Shown here: piece after piece, positions 30,116 through 38,670 of the stretch
Position numbering within the stretch: the stretch's first letter is position 1
How the letters are laid out: every line of letters begins with the position of its first letter
Source: Pseudomonas brassicacearum
GTDB taxonomy: Bacteria > Pseudomonadota > Gammaproteobacteria > Pseudomonadales > Pseudomonadaceae
Direction: 5' to 3'
NCBI RefSeq assembly: GCF_000585995.1
Contig: NZ_CP007410.1
Span: forward strand, 731,001-795,000
Length of the DNA stretch: 64,000 bases
Program-made: the position numbers and the translations under genes
The notes under the pieces: model-generated
Database searches by the model: none
Told to the model about the DNA's origin: nothing
The model's input: only the letters and a program-made list of their open reading frames with translations

Positions 30116-30673
30116 ATGTTTCGCCGTCTTGCTCTACTGGCCTTTGCCCTGCTGCTCAGCGCCTGCGCCTCCACCCAGGTCAACCATGACTTCGACCCCA
30201 GCCGTGATTTTGCGGCGTATCGCAGTTGGAGCTGGAAAGAACCGGCGCTGCAATATCGCCCCGATGATCCGCGGATCAAGAGCGACCTGACGGAACAGCG
30301 GATCCGTCAGGCCGTCGCCGATCAACTCGACCAACGCGGCCTGCGCCAGGCGCCGGCGGGCGGGCGAGGGGATGTGCAGGTCCAGGCTTATTTGATCGTC
30401 GAGGATCGTCAACAACAGGTCACGACTAATTACGGTGGCGGTTGGGGCGGCCCTTGGAACGGCTATTGGGGCGGCCCGATGTACAACGAAACCCGCAATA
30501 TCAGCTACAAAGTCGCCACGGTGCAGATCGACTTGCTCGATGGCAAGGACGGGAAGCTGGTGTGGCGTGGCAGTGACGAGCGAATGCTCAGCAACTCGCC
30601 CAATCCGACTGACCGTAGCATGGCCGTGCGTGAGACGGTGGGGCGGATCCTGACCAACTACCCGCCCCGCTAG
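30116..30673 (+). CDS. DUF4136 lipoprotein (second of the pair)
   Basis: 185 residues from the ATG at 30116 (MFRRLALLAFALLLSACAST), with lipobox LSAC. Core: YRSWSWKEPALQ, VADQLDQRGLRQAP and VQIDLLDGKDGKLVWRGSDE, with a Gly/Trp-rich insert (YGGGWGGPWNGYWGGP) at the same place as the insert in the upstream paralogue. The two arose by tandem duplication and are probably co-transcribed. Confidence 0.9.
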   Translation: MFRRLALLAFALLLSACASTQVNHDFDPSRDFAAYRSWSWKEPALQYRPDDPRIKSDLTEQRIRQAVADQLDQRGLRQAPAGGRGDVQVQAYLIVEDRQQQVTTNYGGGWGGPWNGYWGGPMYNETRNISYKVATVQIDLLDGKDGKLVWRGSDERMLSNSPNPTDRSMAVRETVGRILTNYPPR

Positions 30674-30690
30674 CCCTAGCCGAGAACAAA

Positions 30691-30780
30691 TGTGGGAGCG
30701 AGCTTGCTCGCGATGACGGCGATACATCCAACATCAATGCAAACTGACCCATCGCTTTCGCGAGCAAGCTCGCTCCCACA
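30691..30780. repeat. REPIN after the DUF4136 genes
   Basis: TGTGGGAGCGAGCTTGCTCG and its inverse separated by about 44 bases, between convergent genes. Confidence 0.95.
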
Positions 30781-30800
30781 GGGATAAACCCTGTCATCGT

Positions 30801-31661
30801 TCAGGCCACCGGCCCCCAGCTCCCCACCATATGCTCCAGATCCCCGGCTCCCAACAACCGCAGCTCTCCACTGGACCCCGCCGCACTGGCCAGCAGGGTC
30901 ACCTCACTGGGCAGGCGCACTGGCTTCTTGAAGGTCACCTCGATCTCGAGGTTGGCCTCGGGCAGATGGTCGTCCAGCGCCGCCAGGGTTCTGGCCTTGT
31001 TCCACAGGCCGTGGGCGATGGCGGTGGGGAAGCCGAATAATCGGGCGCTGATACCGCTCAGGTGAATCGGGTTGTAGTCGCCGGAAACCTTGGCGTATTG
31101 CCGACCGATGTCCGCCGGTGCTGTCCAATGTGCCACTTCAGTCAATGCCAGCGGGGTATGCGGCGGCTCCTCCACCAGCGTGCCGTCCAGCTGGACGCCT
31201 CTGCACAGCATCTGGCTCTCGGCCTCCCACAACGGCCCCAGTTGATCATCGATGCGGGTCACGAGATTGAACACCGCGCCCTTGGGGTGGGCTTGCAGGT
31301 TCTCGACATTGACGCCGGCCCGCACCTGGCTGACCCCGCCCATGGGCCGCAGCACGCGGATGCGGTTGCTCAAGTGGATCAGCCCCAGCAGCGGGAACGG
31401 AAAATCCCGAGCGGTGAGCAATTGCATTTGCAGGGCGAACGCCAGTACGTGGGGATAGGTCGGCGGTAGCAGCCCGTTTTCGCTGAAACCACAGACCTTG
31501 CAATAGGCCGCCAGGCGTTGCGGATCGACCTGTATCACCTGGCGCAATCCGTCCTCGGGCAAGGTCTTGCCGGTGACCTTGCGGCGTGTCGCGGCTTTCG
31601 CGTAGAGCCCGGACATGTTCGGCGCGGCGCTTACCTCGTGCCATTGGATCGTCATGGTCAT
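30801..31661 (-). CDS. MaoC-like acyl dehydratase
   Basis: 286 residues with a hot-dog fold. The C-terminal half has the R-hydratase 2 signature: SGDYNPIHLSGISARLFGFP with the catalytic Asp/His, then AHGLW. The N-terminal half is a degenerate hot dog. The start ATG at 31661 overlaps the stop of the FabG-like gene (ATGA). Likely dehydrates or hydrates 3-hydroxyacyl chains made by its neighbours. Confidence 0.9.
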   Translation of the reverse strand: MTMTIQWHEVSAAPNMSGLYAKAATRRKVTGKTLPEDGLRQVIQVDPQRLAAYCKVCGFSENGLLPPTYPHVLAFALQMQLLTARDFPFPLLGLIHLSNRIRVLRPMGGVSQVRAGVNVENLQAHPKGAVFNLVTRIDDQLGPLWEAESQMLCRGVQLDGTLVEEPPHTPLALTEVAHWTAPADIGRQYAKVSGDYNPIHLSGISARLFGFPTAIAHGLWNKARTLAALDDHLPEANLEIEVTFKKPVRLPSEVTLLASAAGSSGELRLLGAGDLEHMVGSWGPVA

Positions 31662-33010
31662 GCTCCCAAAAGGCTTTGCCCACACACCCGCAGCGCCTGC
31701 CCGGTCACCGCGCCCGTGCCCGGCTGCGCCAGCCACGCCACGGCTTCGGCGACGTCCTGGGGCAGGCCACCCTGGCCCAGGGAACTCATGCGCCGTCCGG
31801 CTTCGCGCAGGGCGAAGGGGATGTCGGCGGTCATGCGGGTCTCAATGAAACCCGGCGCCACCGCGTTGATGCTGATGCCCCGTGGCTGCAGCGTCGGCGC
31901 CCAGGCCTGGGCCAGGCCGATCAACCCGGCCTTGCTCGCGGCGTAGTTGGTTTGCCCACGGTTGCCGGCAATGCCGCTGATGGACGCCAGCAGAATCACC
32001 CGGCCATTGTCCCGCAGGGTGCCGCTGTCGAGCAGAGCCTTGGTCAGCACTTGCGGTGCGTTGAGGTTGACCGCCAGCACGGCGTCCCAGAACTCCGGGG
32101 TCATGTTGGCGAGGGTCTTGTCCCGAGTGATGCCGGCGTTGTGCACCACGATGTCGACGCCATCGGGCAGCTGCTCGATCAACTGTGCGGCAGCGTCTTC
32201 GGCGCAGATGTCCAGGGTGACGCTGCGGCCACTCAAACGTGCCGCCAAGGCATCGAGATCGGCCTTGGCCGGCGGGACGTCCAGCAAGATCACATCGGCG
32301 CCGTCACGGGCCAGGGTTTCGGCGATGGAGGCACCAATCCCGCGGGCCGCGCCGGTGACCAGCGCCTTGAGCCCCGTGAGCGGGCGGGTCCAATCCTGGA
32401 CCTGGGTGTCGCAGGCATTGAGGCGAATCACCTGCCCGGAAACGAAGGCGCTCTTGGGCGACAGGAAAAACCGCAGCGCGCCTTCCAGCTGTGTTTCGGC
32501 GCCGTCGCCGATATACAGCAGTTGCAGCGTCCCGCCATGGCGCAACTCCTTGGCCAGGGAACGGCTGAAACCCTCCAGCGCCCGTTGGGCACTGGCGGCA
32601 AAAGGATCGTCGAGGCTTTCCGGGGCCCGGCCGAGGATGACGACATGGGCGCTGTGGTCGAGGTTTTTCATCAGGGGCTGGAAAAATTCCCGCAACTGCT
32701 TGAGCTGATCGGCCTGCACCAAATGGCTGGCGTCGTACACCACGGCTTTGATTCTCGGGCCGTGGCCGGGAATCCACTCAGTGGCCAGGGTCGGTTCGCC
32801 GCCGTAGACGAAAATGGCATCGGTCAGACGCTTGGCGAACGTGCCAACCTGTTCGGTCAGCGGCCCACCGCCCAGCAGCAACGCCCCCTCGATTGGCCGC
32901 AACCGCCCGGCCTGCCAGCGTTCCAGGCGTACCGGCGAGGGCAGGCCCAAAGCCCCGACCAGACGCAGGCCGATGGCTGAATTGGCGAAGTCGATATAAC
33001 GGTCAGACAT
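31658..33010 (-). CDS. Large 3-oxoacyl-ACP reductase (high-molecular-weight FabG type)
   Basis: 450 residues from the ATG at 33010 (MSDRYIDFANSAIGLRLVG). The N-terminal 200 residues form a degenerate Rossmann domain. The C-terminal 240 are a complete SDR: GAARGIGASIAETL, NAGITRDKT and the catalytic Ser-Tyr-Lys in ISGIAGNRGQTNYAASK. Matches the PA4786-type reductase. Coupled to the MaoC gene and divergent from the thiolase. Confidence 0.92.
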   Translation of the reverse strand: MSDRYIDFANSAIGLRLVGALGLPSPVRLERWQAGRLRPIEGALLLGGGPLTEQVGTFAKRLTDAIFVYGGEPTLATEWIPGHGPRIKAVVYDASHLVQADQLKQLREFFQPLMKNLDHSAHVVILGRAPESLDDPFAASAQRALEGFSRSLAKELRHGGTLQLLYIGDGAETQLEGALRFFLSPKSAFVSGQVIRLNACDTQVQDWTRPLTGLKALVTGAARGIGASIAETLARDGADVILLDVPPAKADLDALAARLSGRSVTLDICAEDAAAQLIEQLPDGVDIVVHNAGITRDKTLANMTPEFWDAVLAVNLNAPQVLTKALLDSGTLRDNGRVILLASISGIAGNRGQTNYAASKAGLIGLAQAWAPTLQPRGISINAVAPGFIETRMTADIPFALREAGRRMSSLGQGGLPQDVAEAVAWLAQPGTGAVTGQALRVCGQSLLGA

Positions 33011-33153
33011 GGAACACACTCCGGCTGATGAGGTTCCAAGTGTGGACCATGATTGGCAATCAGTCGTTCGATTGGCCAGATAAAGCCTAAGCTTGAGCGG
33101 GAGCGGAGTTCCCGCAGGACCATTAGCGCATCCGGACACACAGGGAGTTCTTC

Positions 33154-34431
33154 ATGACACAGCTACGCCGCGTCGCGATTATCGGCGGTAACCGCATTCC
33201 CTTCGCTCGTTCCAACGGGCCCTATGCCACCGCCAGCAACCAAGCGATGCTGACGGCTGCCCTTGAAGGGCTGATCGAACGCTATAACCTGCACGGCCTG
33301 CACATCGGCGAAATGGCTGCCGGCGCGGTGCTCAAGCACTCCCGGGACATGAACATGACCCGTGAATGCGTGCTCGGTTCGCGGCTGTCCCCGATGACGC
33401 CGGCTTACGACGTACAACAGGCTTGCGGCACAGGGTTGGAGACGGTGCTGCTGGTCGCCAACAAGATCGCCCTTGGCCAGATCGACAGCGGCATTGCCGG
33501 TGGGGTTGATACCACCTCGGACGCACCGATTGCGGTCAATGAAGGGTTGCGCAGGATTCTGCTGCAAGCCAACCGCGCCAAGACCACCGCCGATAAGATC
33601 AAGACGTTCCTGCAACTGCGTCCCCAGCACCTGGTGCCCGACCTGCCGCGCATCAACGAGCCGCGCACCGGCCTGAACATGGGCCAGCACTGTGAGTTGA
33701 TGGCCCAGACCTGGCAGGTCCCCCGGGAAGAACAGGATCAGTTGGCCCTGGAAAGTCATCAGAAAATGGCGGCGTCCTACGCCGAAGGCTGGCAGAACGA
33801 CTTGATGACGCCTTTCCTCGGCCTGACCCGGGACAACAACTTGCGCCCAGACCTGACCCTGGAAAAACTCGCGTCCCTCAAACCTGCCTTCGAAAAAAGC
33901 GCCAAGGGCACGATGACGGCGGGCAATTCCACGCCACTGACCGATGGCGCCTCGTTGGTGTTGCTGGGCAGCGAAGAGTGGGCCAAGGCTCGTGGCCTGC
34001 CGATCCTGGCTTATCTGCGCGACGGTGAAACGGCGGCGGTGGACTTCGTCAATGGCGCCGAGGGGCTGCTGATGGCGCCGGTCTACGCCGTGCCGCGACT
34101 GCTGGCGCGCAACGGCCTGACCTTGCAGGACTTCGATTACTACGAGATCCACGAAGCGTTCGCCGCCCAGGTGTTATGCACGCTGAAAGCCTGGGAAGAC
34201 CCTGACTACTGCAAGACCCGCCTGGGGCTCGACGCGCCGCTGGGCGCCATAGACCGCAGTCGGTTGAACGTGAAGGGCAGTTCCCTGGCTGCCGGGCACC
34301 CATTTGCCGCCACGGGCGGGCGCATTGTCGCCAACCTCGCCAAGTTGCTGGATGCCGCGGGACGAGGCCGGGGGCTGATCTCGATCTGTGCGGCCGCCGG
34401 CCAAGGCGTGACGGTGATTATCGAACGTTGA
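33154..34431 (+). CDS. Thiolase (acetyl-CoA C-acyltransferase, FadI/PA4785-like)
   Basis: 425 residues. Catalytic residues are visible: nucleophile Cys in DVQQACGTGLE, His in YEIHEAFAAQVL, GHPFAATGGR and the second Cys in SICAAAGQG. Divergent from the FabG-MaoC pair with a 143-base gap, giving a thiolase/reductase/dehydratase set for 3-oxoacyl chemistry. Its last 14 bases overlap the convergent BASS gene. Confidence 0.94.
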   Translation: MTQLRRVAIIGGNRIPFARSNGPYATASNQAMLTAALEGLIERYNLHGLHIGEMAAGAVLKHSRDMNMTRECVLGSRLSPMTPAYDVQQACGTGLETVLLVANKIALGQIDSGIAGGVDTTSDAPIAVNEGLRRILLQANRAKTTADKIKTFLQLRPQHLVPDLPRINEPRTGLNMGQHCELMAQTWQVPREEQDQLALESHQKMAASYAEGWQNDLMTPFLGLTRDNNLRPDLTLEKLASLKPAFEKSAKGTMTAGNSTPLTDGASLVLLGSEEWAKARGLPILAYLRDGETAAVDFVNGAEGLLMAPVYAVPRLLARNGLTLQDFDYYEIHEAFAAQVLCTLKAWEDPDYCKTRLGLDAPLGAIDRSRLNVKGSSLAAGHPFAATGGRIVANLAKLLDAAGRGRGLISICAAAGQGVTVIIER

Positions 34432-35446
34432 GGACCGCTTCGTTCTGTTGCGCGGCCAGGGCTCGATGGTGGCTGGAGTAACGCTCGGCCAGGATCGAGC
34501 AGACGATCAACTGCAGCGGGTGATAGATCATGATAGGCAGCAGAATCAGGCCCAGGCCGGGGTGATTGCCAAAAATCAACGCGGCCATTGGCACCCCGGC
34601 GGCGAGGGATTTCTTGCTGGCGCAGAACACCGCGGCGACCTCGTCGGCACTGCTGAATTGCAGGGCCCGAGCAACGCGGGTGGTTGTCCACAGGATGACG
34701 GCCAGCAGCACGGCACTGCCAATCACCGCGCTGAGCAGCACGCCGTGGCCTTGCTGCTGCCAGATCCCGGACACCATCGAGTTGCAGAACGCTGCGTAAA
34801 CCAGCAGCAGGATCACCAGTTTGTCGATGATGCTGGTGTAGCGCTTGTACCGCCCGAAAAAACCCGCCAGCCAACGCCGCAGGAACTGCCCCAGCACCAG
34901 CGGCAGCAGCAACATCATGCACAGGTCGAGCAAGGTTGAACCCAGGTCGATGCCACCGGCGCCGCTGCCGACCACGAAGCTGACCAGCAGCGGTGTCAGG
35001 ATCACCCCCAGCACACTCGACAGGCTCGCGTTGAGAATCGCCGCCGGCACGTTGCCGCCAGCGCTGCCGGTCAGGGCCACCGAGGAGGAAATGGTCGAGG
35101 GCAGAGCGCACAGGTAAAAGAATCCCAGCATCAGCAACGACGGCACATGGCTGCCCAGCAGCCAGTTGCAGAGCAACCAGATCAACGGAAACACGCCAAA
35201 GGTGAAGCCTTGCACCATCAGGTGCAGCCGAGTGTTTTTCAGGCCGTGGCGAATCTGCTCGCCGGACAGGTTGACCCCATGCAGGAAAAACACCACGAAG
35301 ATGCCGATATTGACGACCCACTCGGCGTGCATGGCGCCGCCGCTGGCGCCAAAGGTCGGAAAGAAGTACGCCAGCAGCGTGGCGAGCAACATGCCGCAGA
35401 GAAACCAGTCAGTCACGATGCGTTTGAGGTGTCGGAAGATGTGCAT
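34418..35446 (-). CDS. Bile acid:sodium symporter-like (BASS/SBF) transporter
   Basis: 342 residues from the ATG at 35446 (MHIFRHLKRIVTDWF), with about ten hydrophobic helices and the family segments FFLHGVNLSGEQIRHGL, LCALPSTISSSVALTGSAGGN and FCASKKSLAAGVPMA. A sodium-coupled organic anion uptake role is likely; substrate unknown. Divergent from an AraC regulator (79-base gap), which may control it. Confidence 0.9.
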   Translation of the reverse strand: MHIFRHLKRIVTDWFLCGMLLATLLAYFFPTFGASGGAMHAEWVVNIGIFVVFFLHGVNLSGEQIRHGLKNTRLHLMVQGFTFGVFPLIWLLCNWLLGSHVPSLLMLGFFYLCALPSTISSSVALTGSAGGNVPAAILNASLSSVLGVILTPLLVSFVVGSGAGGIDLGSTLLDLCMMLLLPLVLGQFLRRWLAGFFGRYKRYTSIIDKLVILLLVYAAFCNSMVSGIWQQQGHGVLLSAVIGSAVLLAVILWTTTRVARALQFSSADEVAAVFCASKKSLAAGVPMAALIFGNHPGLGLILLPIMIYHPLQLIVCSILAERYSSHHRALAAQQNEAVLNVR

Positions 35447-35525
35447 AGGGCACCGCAAGTTGTAAGAAAAGTCGACTTAGCCTAACGTCGGTGCATACAA
35501 CCGTCTTGCGACATAAGGCCAATCA

Positions 35526-36317
35526 ATGCCGACTAACGGACACCAGCAGCTGGAAAGGCGCATTCCCGACCTGATGCAATTGCCGAGGCCGCTTTACGCC
35601 CGTGTCGAAAGCTTGAGCGCCGGATCCTGGACCCAAGCCCATCGCCATGACTGGGTGCAATTTTCCTACGCCATCAGCGGTGTTCTCGGCGTTCACACCG
35701 CCGAGGGCAGCTTCTTCGCCCCGCCCCAACGGGGTATCTGGATCCCGGCCGACCTGGAGCATCACGTGGTGACCTCCACCCGGGCGGAAATGCGCAGTCT
35801 TTATGTCCATCGCCAGGCCTGTCCATGGGCGGATGAGCGTTGCCGGGTGTTGGAAGTCACGCCGCTGGCGCGGGAGTTGATCAAGGTTTTCTGTCAGCTA
35901 CCGGCCGAATATCCCCAGGGCGACAGTCAGGAAGAGCGATTGGTTCAGGTGCTGCTGGACCAGTTGGCAACCCTGCCGGAAGTGGGGTTCTCCCTGCCGT
36001 TGCCCCGGCATGCGCGTTTGCTGACGCTGTGCAACGAACTGATCGAACAGCCCGACCAGAACGTCACCCTGCAAGCCTGGGCTGAACGCTTGGGTACCTC
36101 GGAAAAAACCCTGATGCGCCTGTTCCAGCGCGAGACCGGCCTGAGCTTTCGCGCCTGGCGCCAGCGCGTGCGCCTGTTGTCGTCCCTGGGATCGTTGGAG
36201 CAGGGCGACAGTGTGACCAGCGCGGCGCTGTCCTGTGGGTATGATTCAACATCCGCGTTTATCGCGGCGTTCAAGGGAATGTTTGGGTACACCCCGGGGG
36301 AGTTGTTTAAATCCTAA
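35526..36317 (+). CDS. AraC-family transcriptional regulator
   Basis: 263 residues with an N-terminal cupin (HRHDWVQFSYAISGVLGVH, PPQRGIWIPADLEHHV) and a C-terminal pair of helix-turn-helix motifs (LQAWAERLGTSEKTLMRLFQ, SAALSCGYDSTSAFIAAFKG). Divergent from the BASS transporter, its probable target. Confidence 0.93.
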   Translation: MPTNGHQQLERRIPDLMQLPRPLYARVESLSAGSWTQAHRHDWVQFSYAISGVLGVHTAEGSFFAPPQRGIWIPADLEHHVVTSTRAEMRSLYVHRQACPWADERCRVLEVTPLARELIKVFCQLPAEYPQGDSQEERLVQVLLDQLATLPEVGFSLPLPRHARLLTLCNELIEQPDQNVTLQAWAERLGTSEKTLMRLFQRETGLSFRAWRQRVRLLSSLGSLEQGDSVTSAALSCGYDSTSAFIAAFKGMFGYTPGELFKS

Positions 36318-36456
36318 GCATTGGCTGCGGATGTTGCTGTCAGCCCTTGTCGCAAATGTCTTCGCATTCAGTTGCCAACGCCACACCCGGTCTCGGCTAT
36401 GATTCGGCGCGGTCGATTTAATCCGGCACATTGTGTGCATCGTAAGGTTCATAGGT

Positions 36457-36489
36457 CGGCAACCCCTCCCCGTGGAGGAAAGATTGCCG
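36457..36489 (+). promoter_or_regulatory. Leader hairpin upstream of the RIO kinase gene
   Basis: CGGCAA ... TTGCCG with an inner CTCC/GGAG pairing forms an imperfect stem 54 bases before the start. Role unknown; could be a leader structure or chance. Confidence 0.3.
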
Positions 36490-36542
36490 TATAACGACTG
36501 TCATTCGCGTGTTCGGTAATAAAGGACCCACAATAAAAGCTG

Positions 36543-37436
36543 ATGAAGACTCCAAAACGCATTGAACCCCTGATCGAGGACGGTCTGGTCGACGAGGTGC
36601 TGCGCCCACTCATGAGTGGTAAAGAAGCAGCTGTTTATGTGGTGCGCTGCGGCAACGAGCTACGTTGCGCCAAGGTCTACAAGGAGGCGAATAAGCGAAG
36701 TTTTCGTCAGGCGGCCGAATACCAGGAAGGCCGCAAAGTTCGTAACAGCCGTCAGGCCCGGGCCATGGCCAAGGGCTCGAAGTTCGGGCGCAAGGAAACC
36801 GAAGACGCTTGGCAGAACGCCGAAGTGGCGGCGCTGTTCCGCCTGGCTGGCGCGGGTGTGCGCGTGCCCAAGCCGTACGACTTCCTTGAAGGCGTGCTGC
36901 TGATGGAACTGGTGGCCGACGAGTACGGCGATGCGGCGCCGCGCCTGAACGATGTGGTGCTGGAGCCGGATCAGGCCCGTGAGTATCACGCGTTCCTGAT
37001 TTCCCAGATCGTGCTGATGCTGTGTACCGGTCTGGTGCACGGTGACCTGTCGGAGTTCAACGTACTGCTCACGCCGACAGGACCGGTGATCATCGATCTG
37101 CCGCAGGCCGTGGACGCTGCGGGTAACAACCACGCCTTCAGCATGCTGGAGCGGGATGTGGGCAACATGGCCTCCTACTTCGGCCGGTTTGCGCCGGAAC
37201 TCAGACGCACCAAGTACGCCAAGGAGATGTGGGCGCTGTATGAAGCGGGCACCTTGCATCCGGCCAGTGTGCTGACGGGTGAGTTCGACGAGCCGGAAGA
37301 ATTGGCGGATGTCGGGGGGATCATGCGTGAGATCGAGGCGGCTCGTTTGGATGAGGAGCGTCGTCAGGCTGTACGGGCTGCTGACGATGCTCCTCCTGGT
37401 AAAGCTGAGGAGCCGCCTCCGCCTTGGATGCAATGA
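36543..37436 (+). CDS. RIO-type serine/threonine kinase
   Basis: 297 residues of the RIO1-like family, PA4780-like. Visible are the flexible ATP-contact region RPLMSGKEAAVYVVRCGN, the lysine in CAKVYKEANKRSF, the catalytic loop VHGDLSEFNVLL (D and N) and the metal-binding VIIDLPQAVD. Rich in charged residues at the C-terminus. Bacterial substrates are unknown. Confidence 0.93.
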   Translation: MKTPKRIEPLIEDGLVDEVLRPLMSGKEAAVYVVRCGNELRCAKVYKEANKRSFRQAAEYQEGRKVRNSRQARAMAKGSKFGRKETEDAWQNAEVAALFRLAGAGVRVPKPYDFLEGVLLMELVADEYGDAAPRLNDVVLEPDQAREYHAFLISQIVLMLCTGLVHGDLSEFNVLLTPTGPVIIDLPQAVDAAGNNHAFSMLERDVGNMASYFGRFAPELRRTKYAKEMWALYEAGTLHPASVLTGEFDEPEELADVGGIMREIEAARLDEERRQAVRAADDAPPGKAEEPPPPWMQ

Positions 37437-37450
37437 TTGGTGTGGGTTGG

Positions 37451-37613
37451 TGTGTATATCCGTTGCTGCGGTAACGGCCACTTAGGGTTCCGCCCTGACG
37501 GCGGGTCACTTTTGGAAGAGCCGGGAGCCGGACCAGCCAAAAGTAACCAAAAACGCTTTGCCCCACCACTCGGTGCCTCGCCTACGTTCGGCCAGCGTGG
37601 TTAACGGGGCGCC
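37451..37613 (+). repeat. Left arm of a long imperfect inverted repeat
   Basis: This sequence (TGTGTATATCC ... GGTAACGGC ... AACGGGGCGCC) reappears inverted at 38036-38227. A 23-base core at 37561-37583 is identical in both. The left arm lacks about 29 bases present in the right arm, after CGCCT. No gene lies between RIO kinase and cueR (37437-38256). Confidence 0.85.
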
Positions 37614-37678
37614 GAGATCAAGATCCAAAGCAAAGCAAAAGCGGGGCACCTCTAGCAACTATGTGGCTGAACCACCGC

Positions 37679-37970
37679 TTTCGCGAGCAAGCTCGCTCCC
37701 ACATGGGATTGTGGGTGTCACAGCCTCTGCATACGACACAAAAACCTGTGGGAGCGAGCTTGCTCGCGAAGGTGTCGGCACATCCAATATCATCACAAAC
37801 TGACCCTCCGCTTTCGCGAGCAAGCCCGCTCCCACATGGGATTGTGGGTGTCACAACCTCTGCATACGACACAAAAAACCTGTGGGAGCGAGCTTGCTCG
37901 CGAAGGCGTCGGCACATCCAACATCATCACAAACTGACCCTCCGCTTTCGCGAGCAAGCCCGCTCCCACA
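37679..37970. repeat. REPIN array (two and a half units, 134-bp period)
   Basis: A half REPIN at 37679-37703, then full REPINs at 37747-37836 and 37881-37970. The units are 134 bases apart, with a conserved 44-base spacer (TGGGATTGTGGGTGTCAC...). The array sits between the arms of a larger inverted repeat. Confidence 0.93.
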
Positions 37971-38035
37971 GGAGAAACGCGGTTCCACCTGAACCAGGTC
38001 GGCTATCAGGCCGCCTCGCCCGGCTTTTGATCTTA

Positions 38036-38227
38036 GGCGCCCCGTTAAACCACGCTGGCCGAACGCAGGCATTGCGCAGTGGGCATCCCGAGCCTAGGCG
38101 AGGCACCGAGTGGTGGGGTAAGAGCGTTTTGCTTACTTTTCGCCGGGCCGCGCAGGCTTCTCAAAAGTGAGCCGCTGTAAGAGCGGAACCGCCAGCAGCC
38201 GTTACCGCAGAAATGGATATACACACA
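38036..38227 (-). repeat. Right arm of the long imperfect inverted repeat
   Basis: Reverse complement of the element at 37451-37613, about 192 bases, including the identical 23-base core at 38096-38118. It ends 29 bases before the cueR stop. Resembles recurrent intergenic repeats of fluorescent pseudomonads; no protein is encoded. Confidence 0.85.
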
Positions 38228-38256
38228 AGCTACGGCCCCCAAAACCAGCCTCTCTG

Positions 38257-38670
38257 TCAGCCGAGTACAGCCTCCTTGCAACACCCCGAAGCCAATTCCT
38301 TGAGAATCGGACAATCCGGACGATGATCACCATGGCAGTGCTCCACCAGATCCTGAAGAGTGTCACGCAGTTCACCCAGTTCACGGATTTTCTGGTTCAG
38401 CTCATCAATGTGCTGCCGAGCCAGAGCCTTGACGTCAGCGCTGGCCCGTTGGCGATCCTGCCAAAGCGTCAGCAGCTTCCCAACTTCTTCCAATGAAAAC
38501 CCAAGGTCCCTGGAGCGCTTGATGAAAGCCAGGGTATGCAGGTCCTCGGCACCATAGATCCGGTAGCCGCTGTCGGTGCGATGGGCTGCCTTGAGCAGGC
38601 CGATGGATTCGTAATAGCGAATCATCTTTGCGCTAAGGCCACTCTGGCGGGCCGCTTGGCCGATGTTCAT
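38257..38670 (-). CDS. cueR: Copper(I)-responsive MerR regulator CueR
   Basis: 137 residues. N-terminal MerR winged helix ([26 protein letters not shown]), dimer helix, and the CueR metal loop with two cysteines seven apart (CHGDHRPDC). Activates copper-efflux promoters by untwisting long-spacer promoters. The ATG overlaps the copA stop (ATGA), so the regulator is translated with the pump; matching operators lie at 41097 and 41643. Confidence 0.95.
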   Translation of the reverse strand: MNIGQAARQSGLSAKMIRYYESIGLLKAAHRTDSGYRIYGAEDLHTLAFIKRSRDLGFSLEEVGKLLTLWQDRQRASADVKALARQHIDELNQKIRELGELRDTLQDLVEHCHGDHRPDCPILKELASGCCKEAVLG

